DNA of 64,000 nt from Proteiniclasticum ruminis (lineage in GTDB: Bacteria; Bacillota; Clostridia; Clostridiales; Clostridiaceae). Position numbers and translations under genes: made by a program. The notes under the pieces are model-generated. The model was not told the DNA's origin. It did no database searches and saw nothing but the letters and a program-made list of their open reading frames with translations. Location: assembly GCF_900115135.1 (NCBI RefSeq), contig NZ_FOVK01000002.1, forward strand, positions 132,512-196,511. The letters are read 5' to 3'. Shown piece after piece: positions 43,531 through 52,628 of the stretch. How positions within the stretch are numbered: position 1 is the first letter of the stretch; every line of letters begins with the position of its first letter.

Positions 43531-44616
43531 ATGAAAGTATCGTTAAAAAATATCGGCAAGAAATATGAAGGCCGGGAAGAGTTTACCTTAAGAAATATCG
43601 ACCTGGAAATAGAAGATAAAGATTTCTGCGTTATCCTGGGACCCTCAGGCTGCGGAAAGACCACCCTGTTGAGAATGATTGCAGGCCTCAACTCCATCAC
43701 AGAGGGAGATCTTCTTTTCAATGACAAGAGAATGAATAAAGTGCCATCCAAGGACAGAGACATTGCCATGGTGTTCCAGAGCTATGCCCTCTATCCTCAT
43801 ATGACTGTCTATGACAATATGGCCTTTTCCCTCGCCATGAGAAAAGAGAGAAAGACTGTCATTGATGAACGCGTAAGAGAAGCGGCAGAGCTTCTTCAGA
43901 TCACCAATTATCTCCACTCCAAACCATCGGATATTTCCGGCGGTCAGAGACAGAGAGTTGCCCTGGGCCGTGCCATGGTGAGAAAACCAAGAGTGTTCCT
44001 CATGGATGAGCCTTTGTCAAACCTCGATGCGAAGCTTCGTGAACATATGAGAGTGGAGCTGGTGCGTCTTCATAAATCCCTGGAGACCACGTCCATCTAT
44101 GTGACCCATGACCAGACAGAAGCCATGACCATGGCTACAAAGATCGTTCTTATGAACGAAGGAAAGATTCAGCAGGCGGGTAAGCCTGATGAGTTCTACA
44201 ATAAGCCTGCCAATCTTTTTGTGGCAAGATTCATCGGTTCCCCAACCATGAACGTCTTTGAAGGGAAGATTGAAGGGGGAAGATTCATCTCCAACGATGG
44301 ATCCATCAAAGCTTCCCCAAGTGCCCAGGATGAGGCCAATGTGAAGGCTTTTGAAGGAAAGAAGGTATCCCTTGGAATCCGTTCGGAAAGATTCCTCACC
44401 GGGGAAGCAGACGAAAAGATCGAAGTGAAAGTGGATGTGATGGAAATGCTGGGTAAAGAGAAGATTCTTTACACCAACCTGCCATCGGGAGATGAAGTCG
44501 TCATTTCTGTTCCAGGGCATTTGGAGTTCCATGAAGGTGTCAGCTACACCTTTGGCATCGACCATGGATCCCTGCACTTCTTTGATACAGAGACAGGAAA
44601 CAGAATCAATATGTAA
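43531..44616 (+). CDS. msmX: Sugar ABC transporter ATPase (MsmX/UgpC/MalK family)
   Basis: 361 residues. GPSGCGKTT Walker A, VFQSYALYPHMTVYDNMAF Q-loop, ISGGQRQRVALGRA signature, FLMDEPLSNLDAKLR Walker B and the switch His of THDQTEAMTMA are all present. A C-terminal OB/TOBE regulatory domain (about 240-360) contains LGIRSERF. This is the MalK/MsmX type that drives MalFG and in Firmicutes may serve several sugar importers. The ribosome site is GGAGG, 9 bases before the ATG. Confidence 0.94.
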   Translation: MKVSLKNIGKKYEGREEFTLRNIDLEIEDKDFCVILGPSGCGKTTLLRMIAGLNSITEGDLLFNDKRMNKVPSKDRDIAMVFQSYALYPHMTVYDNMAFSLAMRKERKTVIDERVREAAELLQITNYLHSKPSDISGGQRQRVALGRAMVRKPRVFLMDEPLSNLDAKLREHMRVELVRLHKSLETTSIYVTHDQTEAMTMATKIVLMNEGKIQQAGKPDEFYNKPANLFVARFIGSPTMNVFEGKIEGGRFISNDGSIKASPSAQDEANVKAFEGKKVSLGIRSERFLTGEADEKIEVKVDVMEMLGKEKILYTNLPSGDEVVISVPGHLEFHEGVSYTFGIDHGSLHFFDTETGNRINM

Positions 44617-44645
44617 CAGCTAGAGGAAAGGGAGAGGAGAAGACC

Positions 44646-45680
44646 TTGATTAAGACGAATCAGACCACGGTCAAAGATGTGGCCCTAAAGGCAAAGGTTT
44701 CGCCTTCCACGGTATCCCGGGTGATTTCCAATCATCCGAAAATCAGTGAGGAGACGAGAAAAAGAGTATTGAAAGTCATGGACGATCTGGGATATTATCC
44801 CAATGCCATCGCCCGTTCTTTGGCATCCAAAAAAACAGGTACTTTAGGGGTGATTCTGCCGAACCGTTCTGAGGACCTTCTTCTGAATCCCTTTTTCCCA
44901 GAAGCCCTGAGAGGCATCATCAAAGGCGCGGCATCCGCTTCCTATGATGTGCTCCTCTCCAGCTCCACCGAAGGGAAAAGTGAACTGGAAATCGTCAAAA
45001 CCTTCATCAGAAGCTCCAAAGTGGATGGCATCATCCTCATGAGCAGTAAAGTCAATGACGAGTGCCAGGAGTATCTTTCAAGCATTGAGTTTCCCTTCTC
45101 GCTCATCGGATCTCCCTATGACCATAAGGAAAAGGTCAATCATGTGGACAACGACAACTATATGGCAGCTTATGAACTCACCACTTATCTCAGTATGATC
45201 GGCAGAAAACGCATTGCCCTCATCGCCGGTGAAGTGGGACAGATGGTGACCATGAAAAGAATAGAAGGGTACAAGAAAGCTCTGCAGGAAAGTAACCTTC
45301 CCTTTGATGAGACGCTGCTCTATACAGGGAAGTTTGATGAGGAAACAGGGTACACCTATGGGGTGGATATCCTGAACCTTACGCCCATGCCGGACGCTCT
45401 CATCATCACCGATGATCTCATTGCTTTTGGTGCCACCAAGGTCTTCAAGACCGCCGGAATCTCCATTCCCAAGGATCTGGCCATCGCCAGCTTCAACAAC
45501 AGTATCCTTTCCAGGTACTCTGATATTCCACTGACCAGTGTGGACATCAATTCCTTTGATCTTGGATACTATTCCGTGGATCTTCTGGCAAAAGCCATCA
45601 ATGAGGGGGTAAAGGGCAGAAAGCTTATCATCCCCTATGAGATTGTCAAAAGACAGTCCACGGAGGGAGAGGCCAAGTAG
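44646..45680 (+). CDS. malR: LacI-family maltose operon regulator
   Basis: 344 residues. The N-terminal HTH reads TTVKDVALKAKVSPSTVSRVISNHPKISEETRKRV with the hinge region NAIARSLASKKTGTLGV. The periplasmic-binding-protein-like core (about 65-335) includes DGIILMS, RKRIALIAGE, PDALIITDDLIAFG and PLTSVDIN. TTG at 44646 follows AGGAGA by 6 bases. It is encoded behind msmX, so the transporter operon carries its own regulator. The 16-bp palindromes at 32105, 38268 and 38385 are its likely sites; maltose or a maltodextrin is the likely inducer. Confidence 0.92.
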   Translation: MIKTNQTTVKDVALKAKVSPSTVSRVISNHPKISEETRKRVLKVMDDLGYYPNAIARSLASKKTGTLGVILPNRSEDLLLNPFFPEALRGIIKGAASASYDVLLSSSTEGKSELEIVKTFIRSSKVDGIILMSSKVNDECQEYLSSIEFPFSLIGSPYDHKEKVNHVDNDNYMAAYELTTYLSMIGRKRIALIAGEVGQMVTMKRIEGYKKALQESNLPFDETLLYTGKFDEETGYTYGVDILNLTPMPDALIITDDLIAFGATKVFKTAGISIPKDLAIASFNNSILSRYSDIPLTSVDINSFDLGYYSVDLLAKAINEGVKGRKLIIPYEIVKRQSTEGEAK

Positions 45681-45692
45681 AATGTATAAGGT

Positions 45693-45721
45693 GCCGTAGC
45701 AATGTCTATGGCCCTTTTTTT
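45693..45721 (+). terminator. Terminator after malR
   Basis: GCCGTAG pairs with CTATGGC (one G-T pair) and is followed by CCTTTTTTT. Confidence 0.78.
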
Positions 45722-45768
45722 GTAAGCATCACGAACCGTACAGACAGAAAAAAGGAGATTTTTTGCCC

Positions 45769-47502
45769 ATGAATCTGCATGCATTATATCACCAGACCAC
45801 TGTGCCCTATGCCTATCCTCTGGATGAGGAGCATCTTTATGTGCGGCTCCGGGCAGCCAAAGGAGACCTTTCTGAAGTGAAGGTTTACTACAGGGACCGC
45901 TATCAGTGGCCTGCCCTCTATAAGATCAAGACTCTGAAAAAGTCTTACGCGGACAAACTGTTCTCTTACTATGACACTGCCCTGGCTCTCCACAGAAACC
46001 GCTATGCCTACTACTTTGTGCTGCGCACCCATGAGGGGAAAAGATACGTCATGGACGAGCGTGGTGTGTGGGAGAAAAAGCCCAGGGTCTTAAGACCCTA
46101 CCAGTTCCCCTATATTGCCTCGGAAGATGTCTACAAAGGGGCAGACTGGCTGAAGGAAGCGGTCTGTTACCAGATTTTTCCTGACCGCTTCCACCGGGGA
46201 GAAGGCAGCGACCAGGTCATTGAGGAGGCTACCTTAGCGCCCTGGGGGGCTAGACCCACCACAAAGAATCATTTTGGCGGTAACATCAAAGGCATCACAG
46301 AGAAGATTCCCTATCTGAAAGATCTGGGTGTAACGCTTCTCTATTTCACACCGCTGTTCACGTCCTCCTCCAATCATAAGTACAATACCAAAGACTATCT
46401 GGAGATTGACCCGAGATTCGGCTCTTTGGAAGAAACCAAAGAACTGGTGAGGCTCTGTCATGAGGCAGGGATCCGGGTGGTCTTTGATGCGGTGTTCAAT
46501 CATACTGGACATGATTTCTTCGCCTTTCAGGATGTGCTGGAAAAAGGGCAAAAGTCGGAGTATGCACCCTGGTACCATATTGATTCCTATCCCGTGTCTC
46601 TGGCTAAGGCCAACTACTACACCTTTGCAAACCATGTGTCCTATATGCCCAAGGTGAATCTCAAAAACCAGGGCATCCGGGAGTATTTTCTTCAGGTAGC
46701 CAGGTACTGGATCCGGGAGGTGGGCATCGACGGCTATCGCCTGGATGTCTGCGATGAGCTTTCCCATGATTTTCTGAAAGATCTTCGGAAGGCTGTGAAA
46801 GAGGAGAAAGAAGATGCGGTGCTCATCGGGGAGATTATGCATGAAGCAGAGACCTTCCTGGATGGTACGGAGCTGGATTCCATCATGAACTATCCCTTCC
46901 GGCATGCCATGGTGGATACCTTTGCCAGGGAAGAGCTGTCCCTTTCTGAATTTTTCCAGGTGCTTCTGAAGAATCAGGTGCTTTATCGGGAAGACATCAC
47001 AGCCCAGATGCTGAATCTTCTAGGCAGCCATGACGTACCAAGATTTTTGACGGAGTCTGGTGGAAACAAGAAGAAGCTCATGCTTGCCACAGCCTTCCAG
47101 TTCCTCTACAAGGGGGTGCCCTATGTGTATTACGGTGATGAAATCGGTCTTTCCGGTGGAAAGGATCCTCTATGCAGAAAGACCATGATCTTTGAGAAGG
47201 ACCGTCAGGATGAGACGCTTCTGACGTTCTTCAAAACGATGATCCGTTTGAGAAAAGAGAATCCAGTGCTTACCCATGGCCACTTCACCTTAAAGAGCGT
47301 GGAGGAAAAGACCTTCCACTTCACGAGAGAAGAGGAGAAGGACCGGGTGGAGGTGTTTTTCAATCTGGCGCCAGATGAAAGACGGGTGACCCTGGAGAAG
47401 AACCTTCACGGCACCAATCTCTATACCGGTGAGGAAGTGGATGAAGGTGGCAGCTTTGTTCTTTCAGGGCAGTCGTTCCTGGCTGTGCTGGTAAAAAAGT
47501 AA
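45769..47502 (+). CDS. GH13 neopullulanase/cyclomaltodextrinase-type enzyme
   Basis: 577 residues, no signal peptide. An N-terminal CBM34-like domain (about 1-115) precedes a GH13 barrel. Conserved regions are DAVFNHTG (I), GYRLDVCDELSHDF (II, nucleophile Asp), LIGEIMHEA (III, Glu acid) and LLGSHDVPR (IV, Asp). The order and CBM34 point to the GH13_20 group, which hydrolyses cyclodextrins, pullulan and maltodextrins in the cytoplasm. ATG at 45769 is used; the TTG at 45763 is better spaced from AGGAG and cannot be excluded. The next amylase gene starts 14 bases after the stop. Confidence 0.9.
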   Translation: MNLHALYHQTTVPYAYPLDEEHLYVRLRAAKGDLSEVKVYYRDRYQWPALYKIKTLKKSYADKLFSYYDTALALHRNRYAYYFVLRTHEGKRYVMDERGVWEKKPRVLRPYQFPYIASEDVYKGADWLKEAVCYQIFPDRFHRGEGSDQVIEEATLAPWGARPTTKNHFGGNIKGITEKIPYLKDLGVTLLYFTPLFTSSSNHKYNTKDYLEIDPRFGSLEETKELVRLCHEAGIRVVFDAVFNHTGHDFFAFQDVLEKGQKSEYAPWYHIDSYPVSLAKANYYTFANHVSYMPKVNLKNQGIREYFLQVARYWIREVGIDGYRLDVCDELSHDFLKDLRKAVKEEKEDAVLIGEIMHEAETFLDGTELDSIMNYPFRHAMVDTFAREELSLSEFFQVLLKNQVLYREDITAQMLNLLGSHDVPRFLTESGGNKKKLMLATAFQFLYKGVPYVYYGDEIGLSGGKDPLCRKTMIFEKDRQDETLLTFFKTMIRLRKENPVLTHGHFTLKSVEEKTFHFTREEEKDRVEVFFNLAPDERRVTLEKNLHGTNLYTGEEVDEGGSFVLSGQSFLAVLVKK

Positions 47503-47516
47503 AAGGAGAAAAATAA

Positions 47517-49298
47517 ATGAAAAAATATAAACTCCTCCCTATACTACTGGTTTTTGTCCTTTCTTTGGGGCTTTTCGCCTGCAAGAAAGAGGAGACCATC
47601 TATAGAACTTCCAGCGAAGGAGCCTTCGCCTACGAAAATGCCACGGTATATTTTGCCATGACAGACCGGTTCCTCGATGGAGAGGAAAAGAACAATGATT
47701 CTTATGGTCGAAAGAATCCCGATGAGCTTGGAAAGAGCATCGGCACCTTCAATGGTGGGGACATCAAAGGACTCACAGAGAAGCTGGAGGAAGGGTACTT
47801 TGAGGATCTGGGGGTCAACGCCATCTGGATCACCGCACCTTATGAGCAGATTCACGGCTATATCGGCGGAGGAGAGCGGGGGGATTTTGCCCACTACGGC
47901 TTCCATGGTTATTACGCCCTGGACTGGACCATGATGGACAGAAATGTCGGTACAGTGGAAGAGTTCAGGACCTTTGTGGATACGGCGCACAGCCAGGGGA
48001 TCCGCATCCTCATGGATGTGGTGATGAACCATGTGGGGTACCCCAATCTTTCGGATATGCTGACTTACGGGTATGGCAATGTGAACCTTCCAGAGGGCTA
48101 TAAAGTCAAAGAAGGGATGGACTTCTTTGATTACAGTGACTACGTGGACTACGAGAGTGAAGCTTCCTTTGAGAATTATTGGGGCGACTGGGTCCGGGCG
48201 GGGCTGCCGGGGTATGAGGAGCCAGGAGAATCTGAAATCACCCTGTCTTTGGCGGGTCTTCCTGATGTGAGGACAGAAGTGGAGGAGGATCTGGGTCTTC
48301 CACCGATTTTAGAGAGAAAATGGGCCATGGAAACGGACAAAGAATATGAGGCTTATATTCTCCCCGCGTCCAAAGAGCTTAGAAAAGATCTTGGGCTTCC
48401 ACCCTATGCCTACATCACTAAATGGCTTACAGCATTTGTGGAGGAGTTTGGGGTAGATGGTTTCCGCGTGGATACCGCAAAGCATGTGGAAATCGAGAGG
48501 TGGGATCATCTAGGGAAAGAAGCCCAGAAAGCGCTGGAAACCTGGCGGGAGAAGAATCCGGAAAAACCTGGAGCAGACTTCACGGAGGATTTCTTCATGA
48601 TGGCAGAGGTCTGGGGCCATGGAGTCCTGAAAGACTACTACTTTGACCATGGCTTTGATGCGGTGATCAACTTCACCTTCCAAGGGCTTAAAAAAGATGG
48701 TCCAGCATTTAGAGCTTCCTCCATGTCTGGAGTGTATGAGAACTACGCCAAGACCCTCCATGGGGAAGATCCTTTCAACGTGCTCAGCTATCTTTCCCAG
48801 CATGACACCACCCTGTACCCCAGAGAAAAGCTCATTGAAGGCGCTACAAAGCTGCTTCTGCTGCCAGGTGCTGTGAAGATCTTCTATGGAGATGAGACGG
48901 CAAGGCCCATGGGGGATGGCGGTTCTGACAGAACCCAAGGGACCAGGTCTCCCATGAACTGGGACAGTGTGGATGAAGAGGTGCTTGCGCATTTTAAGAA
49001 GCTTGGAACCTTCCGGAACCGGAATATTTCTGTGGGGGCTGGCACCCATGAGATGCTATCTAAGGAGCCTTTTGTCTTCACCAGAACCTACGACAAAGAT
49101 GGAGTTTTTAACCGGGTCCTTGTGTATCAGGGACCAGGGGGCGAAGTGGAGCTGGATCTTCAAGCATCATTCAAAGAAGGGATGACTCTGAGAGACGCCT
49201 ACACGGGAACTCTTTATGAAGTGAAGGAAGGAAAGGTAACCCTTCAGGTGGATGACGTTGGGCTTTCCTTATTGGAAGCCGTGGAAAAAGTGGAGTAA
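47517..49298 (+). CDS. MalS-like GH13 alpha-amylase lipoprotein
   Basis: 593 residues. The lipoprotein signal ends GLFAC with C22. The GH13 barrel has DVVMNHVG (I), GFRVDTAKHV (II), MAEVWGHG (III) and SQHDTT (IV). The stretch IHGYIGGGERGDFAHYGFHGYYALDW closely follows the E. coli periplasmic amylase MalS (GH13_19). Being lipid-anchored outside the membrane, it should trim starch or long maltodextrins to sizes taken up by MalEFG. It is co-transcribed with the cytoplasmic GH13 gene. A terminator follows. Confidence 0.91.
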   Translation: MKKYKLLPILLVFVLSLGLFACKKEETIYRTSSEGAFAYENATVYFAMTDRFLDGEEKNNDSYGRKNPDELGKSIGTFNGGDIKGLTEKLEEGYFEDLGVNAIWITAPYEQIHGYIGGGERGDFAHYGFHGYYALDWTMMDRNVGTVEEFRTFVDTAHSQGIRILMDVVMNHVGYPNLSDMLTYGYGNVNLPEGYKVKEGMDFFDYSDYVDYESEASFENYWGDWVRAGLPGYEEPGESEITLSLAGLPDVRTEVEEDLGLPPILERKWAMETDKEYEAYILPASKELRKDLGLPPYAYITKWLTAFVEEFGVDGFRVDTAKHVEIERWDHLGKEAQKALETWREKNPEKPGADFTEDFFMMAEVWGHGVLKDYYFDHGFDAVINFTFQGLKKDGPAFRASSMSGVYENYAKTLHGEDPFNVLSYLSQHDTTLYPREKLIEGATKLLLLPGAVKIFYGDETARPMGDGGSDRTQGTRSPMNWDSVDEEVLAHFKKLGTFRNRNISVGAGTHEMLSKEPFVFTRTYDKDGVFNRVLVYQGPGGEVELDLQASFKEGMTLRDAYTGTLYEVKEGKVTLQVDDVGLSLLEAVEKVE

Positions 49299-49311
49299 GA
49301 ACAGCTCATGG

Positions 49312-49356
49312 AGAAGACCTGTGAACCTTTTGTGAAAGGAGTCCAGGTCTTCTTTC
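49312..49356 (+). terminator. Terminator after the amylase gene
   Basis: AGAAGACCTG pairs with CAGGTCTTCT; an inner CCTTT/AAAGG pair lies in the loop and TTTCC follows. Confidence 0.75.
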
Positions 49357-49429
49357 CTGCTCTTTATAGTGCAGAACAGGAAGCCTATAATAAAAGAAAA
49401 GGGATGTCATTTTGAAGGAGGAGAATGAA

Positions 49430-49768
49430 ATGAAATTGACCTTCTACCCCAGCACAAAGACAGGGATCTATGCCATCACCTTTATGATTATGGCGGTGAT
49501 TCTCATGGTGGTTGTGGCGTATCTTGGACAGGACATGGAGGTGGAACCGGAGGGAAGATTCTTTGATCATATGAACCTTGCTGTAATGACACTTCTGGCG
49601 TTTCTGTTTTCAATCATCTCTTTGGTGACGGGGCTTCTTGCACTGTTAAGGGACAAGGAAAGGTCCATCCTCTGTATTGGTGCAGTGCTGGTTTCCTTCG
49701 TCGCTGTGTATTTTGGCACCATGGAGATTATAGGCGAGATGAATCTCTTTAACTTGCAGACGAAATAA
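49430..49768 (+). CDS. Small membrane protein of unknown function
   Basis: 112 residues with three hydrophobic helices (about 10-32, 46-68, 76-97). It is not recognised. GGAGGAG at 49418-49424 precedes the ATG by 5 bases, and a TATAAT at 49386-49391 could be its -10 box. A separate lipoprotein gene follows after about 100 bases. Start choice excludes a TTG at 49412 that would overlap the ribosome site. Confidence 0.65.
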   Translation: MKLTFYPSTKTGIYAITFMIMAVILMVVVAYLGQDMEVEPEGRFFDHMNLAVMTLLAFLFSIISLVTGLLALLRDKERSILCIGAVLVSFVAVYFGTMEIIGEMNLFNLQTK

Positions 49769-49870
49769 TCTGGAAAGCATCAATGTAACCGAAAGGTCAT
49801 AGCTTCTCCTGGAGTATCCTGTAGAATGAAGGAAAAGGAAGTGCATGAAAAGTAGCGAAGGGGGAAGCTC

Positions 49871-50254
49871 ATGAAAAAATTCTTTATACTTCTGTTAGCG
49901 ATTATGTTTGGAATCTTTATTATAGGATGTGATGAGAAAAATAAGGTTCTAGAAAATGAGGAACCGAATGATTCTTCTGTGCAATGGGACAGGCGCCCTG
50001 CCATTATGGTGGACAGAGAACTGTATCTTTCCACGGGAGAAATTTTGTCCATTGAAGTGGATGAAAGCAGCATAAGAACTGTTTCTTCTTTGACTTCATC
50101 CCATCTGATACCCACAAAAGAGGGAGAAATCAACTTTCCTTTCCCCGAGGCAAAATACGCTAAGTTGACCGGAGACACGGACTATGTGGTGGTCATGGTC
50201 GAAGAGAAGTGGGAAAGGTTTTCGAAAGAAAAAGACCTTAAGCCTAAAAAGTGA
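49871..50254 (+). CDS. Small putative lipoprotein
   Basis: 127 residues. A hydrophobic N-terminus ends FGIFIIGC with C20 as the lipidation site. The rest is charged and without recognised motifs. AGCGAAGGGGGAAGC provides the ribosome site. It ends at a strong terminator. It may share a transcript with the preceding small membrane gene. Function unknown. Confidence 0.7.
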   Translation: MKKFFILLLAIMFGIFIIGCDEKNKVLENEEPNDSSVQWDRRPAIMVDRELYLSTGEILSIEVDESSIRTVSSLTSSHLIPTKEGEINFPFPEAKYAKLTGDTDYVVVMVEEKWERFSKEKDLKPKK

Positions 50255-50265
50255 ATAGGATGCTG

Positions 50266-50296
50266 ATAGGGATTCATTATGAATCCCTATTTTTTA
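50266..50296 (+). terminator. Terminator after the small lipoprotein
   Basis: ATAGGGATTCA, loop TTA, TGAATCCCTAT: a perfect 11-bp stem followed by TTTTTT. Confidence 0.9.
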
Positions 50297-50404
50297 TGAT
50301 CTTAGGAACTTGTGAGTTTTCATTAGGATGGAATTCTGTTCTGAGAAAGAAAGTGAACTGTAGCTGAAGCACCATCTAAAGTATATAGCTTTTTTACGAC
50401 TAAT

Positions 50405-50480
50405 GGTTCAAAATTACCAAATTAAATGAACCGTAATCGTGCCATTTTGAACACAAAAGGTTTACATTTTATCCTATAAT
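50405..50480 (+). promoter_or_regulatory. Control region of the PTS operon
   Basis: GGTTCA (50405-50410) and TGAACC (50427-50432) form a dyad. AAAGGTTTACAT (50456-50467) directly precedes TATAAT (50475-50480), covering where a -35 box would be. An exact inverted copy of the 12-mer occurs at 54491-54502. The weak -35 and the position suggest an activator site. Confidence 0.55.
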
Positions 50481-50505
50481 GAAATCAGAGTAAAGGGGGG
50501 AGGCT

Positions 50506-52611
50506 ATGGAACTCAACAATGAATGCATTCTAATCCTGAATTTTCTTCTGGAGTACGACGATGAATATGTTAAATTATCGCAATTGAGTGAACATTTCAA
50601 GGTCAGTGAAAAGACCATCCGCAACCGGATTCTTCAAATTGAAGATTTTCTGAAATCCAAAGGATTCGATGCGGTGGAACGAAAATATGGAGAGGGGATC
50701 CGGTTGTCAGCCTCCGAGAAGCTGCGGGAGTACTTGAAGAAATTCAAGACCACCTTTACCCCCTATCAGTATGTGTTTTCATCAGAGGAGCGGAAAAAGT
50801 TCATCAAATCAGAGCTACTTCAAAGTGAGGAGCCAATCAATATTTCCTATTTCATGTCTGTACTGGATATCTCCAAGAACACAGTGATCAAGGAACTGAA
50901 CGAGTTGGAAGAGTTCTTCGAAGGCTACGGTCTCACCCTGGTGAGAAAGCCAAGAATTGGCGTCTATGTGGAAGGCCGGGAGAAAGACAAAAGACTGGCG
51001 CTGTCCAAAGTAAATTCTGAAATCATGACAGTTTCGGACATTCTAAATTACATCTCCACCGGAAAAGGAAATTCCAAAAGCAACACATTGCAGTTTGAAA
51101 CGTTGTTCTCAGACATGGACATGGACTTTCTGGACAGGCTCATTCGGGAACTGGAGGAGGACAGTGGTGTGGAGCTCAGCGATACAGCCTATGGCAGTCT
51201 GATCACCCATCTGGTCATCATGATCAAAAGAATTCAGACGGACCGGAAAATCCTTATCATTGATGCACCCATTGATGAGCACATCTACAGCTACGAGATT
51301 GACCTGGCCCAAAAGATTCTTAGGAAGATTGAGGACCACTACCATATTGAAATCCCGGCTACGGAAGTGAATTATATAGTACTGCATCTTATCGGTGCTA
51401 AAGTGAGCAAGGGACCTTCTCTGACCTCAGAGGAGGAAACTGGCTTGAGATCGGTGGTGGAAAAGATGATTCTGGCCATGGAAAGCATCTACAGTGTGAA
51501 GTTTCATCAGTTCGGAGAGCTTCTTGATGGTCTTCTCCTGCACTTGAGACCAGCCATCAACCGTATCCGTTTCAATCTCTCCATTGAGAATCCACTCTAT
51601 GATGATATTCTCATTCAATACCGGGAGCTGTTCCAGCATACAAAAAATGTGTGCAGAGTACTGGAGGAGTATATCGGTAAGCCCATTAGCAATCATGAGA
51701 TTTCCTATATTATGCTTCATTTTGGCGCAGCGCTCCAGAACTCCACAGAAGAAGTTCAGCCCAATCGCGTACTTCTGGTATGTGGTACTGGAATCGGCAC
51801 AGCCAACATGCTGAAGTCTCAGTTGAAGGAAGTCTATCAGATTCAAGTGGTGGACACCATCACGGCAAGAATCGTGAAGAAATATCCTAGGAGTCACTAC
51901 GATCTCATTATATCAACGATTCCCATCCCTGGGATGGAAACCAATGAGTACATCACCATCAATCCACTGCTGATGCGTGGTGATTTCGAGAAGCTGGACA
52001 GAAGACTCCAGAAACGAAAGACCCTGATTCATCAAAAACAGGATCTTTCGGTGGACAGTCTCATGGAGATCATTCAAAAGTATGCGGAGGTCCACAATAA
52101 AGACCAGCTCAGTCTGGAACTGATGATGATTCTCGCGGATAAAATCAAGAGCAAAAATCATACTGAAGGGCTGGACTTGAGGGAGTACCTGAAAGAGAGC
52201 AATATACGAGTTTCCGTTCCAGTGAGAACCTGGGAGGAAGCTGTGGATGAAGGCTGCAGAATTCTGGAGAACCAGGGGTCTGTTCTTAAGACCTACAGCG
52301 AGTCCATCAAAGAGAAACTGAGGACCTTAGGACCGTATATGGTCATCGCTCCAGGAATCGTCCTTCTGCATACAGACATTGATCAAGGAGTGATTAAAAC
52401 GGACTACTCACTGATGACCCTCAGGCAAGGGATCCGGTTCGGGAAACAGGAGTATGATCCTGTACGTCTGGTTATCACCTTTGCTACCTCAGACGGGGTA
52501 AACCATCTGCAGGCATTGAGGGATCTCTCTCTGCTCCTTTCAGAGCCAGAAAAGATACGGACTATTATGAACGCAAACCACAAGAAAGAAATCATGAAAG
52601 AACTTGATTAA
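50506..52611 (+). CDS. PRD-type transcriptional regulator with PTS IIB- and IIA-like domains
   Basis: 701 residues of the MtlR/LicR type. HTH domains occupy about 1-130 (LSQLSEHFKVSEKTIRNRI; a second near VLDISKNTVIKELNEL). Two PRDs follow (about 190-290 and 305-410) with phosphorylatable His in EHIYSYEIDLA, YIVLHLIG, LLLHLRPAI and YIMLHFG. A IIB-like domain carries the Cys of LLVCGTGIGTANML, and a C-terminal IIA domain carries the His of APGIVLLHTD. It would activate the downstream operon when the cognate PTS and HPr phosphorylation states signal sugar. The ATG follows GGGGGGAGG. It heads the operon, 14-17 bases before the transketolase genes. Confidence 0.93.
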   Translation: MELNNECILILNFLLEYDDEYVKLSQLSEHFKVSEKTIRNRILQIEDFLKSKGFDAVERKYGEGIRLSASEKLREYLKKFKTTFTPYQYVFSSEERKKFIKSELLQSEEPINISYFMSVLDISKNTVIKELNELEEFFEGYGLTLVRKPRIGVYVEGREKDKRLALSKVNSEIMTVSDILNYISTGKGNSKSNTLQFETLFSDMDMDFLDRLIRELEEDSGVELSDTAYGSLITHLVIMIKRIQTDRKILIIDAPIDEHIYSYEIDLAQKILRKIEDHYHIEIPATEVNYIVLHLIGAKVSKGPSLTSEEETGLRSVVEKMILAMESIYSVKFHQFGELLDGLLLHLRPAINRIRFNLSIENPLYDDILIQYRELFQHTKNVCRVLEEYIGKPISNHEISYIMLHFGAALQNSTEEVQPNRVLLVCGTGIGTANMLKSQLKEVYQIQVVDTITARIVKKYPRSHYDLIISTIPIPGMETNEYITINPLLMRGDFEKLDRRLQKRKTLIHQKQDLSVDSLMEIIQKYAEVHNKDQLSLELMMILADKIKSKNHTEGLDLREYLKESNIRVSVPVRTWEEAVDEGCRILENQGSVLKTYSESIKEKLRTLGPYMVIAPGIVLLHTDIDQGVIKTDYSLMTLRQGIRFGKQEYDPVRLVITFATSDGVNHLQALRDLSLLLSEPEKIRTIMNANHKKEIMKELD

Positions 52612-52628
52612 GGAATTGGAGGTATATG

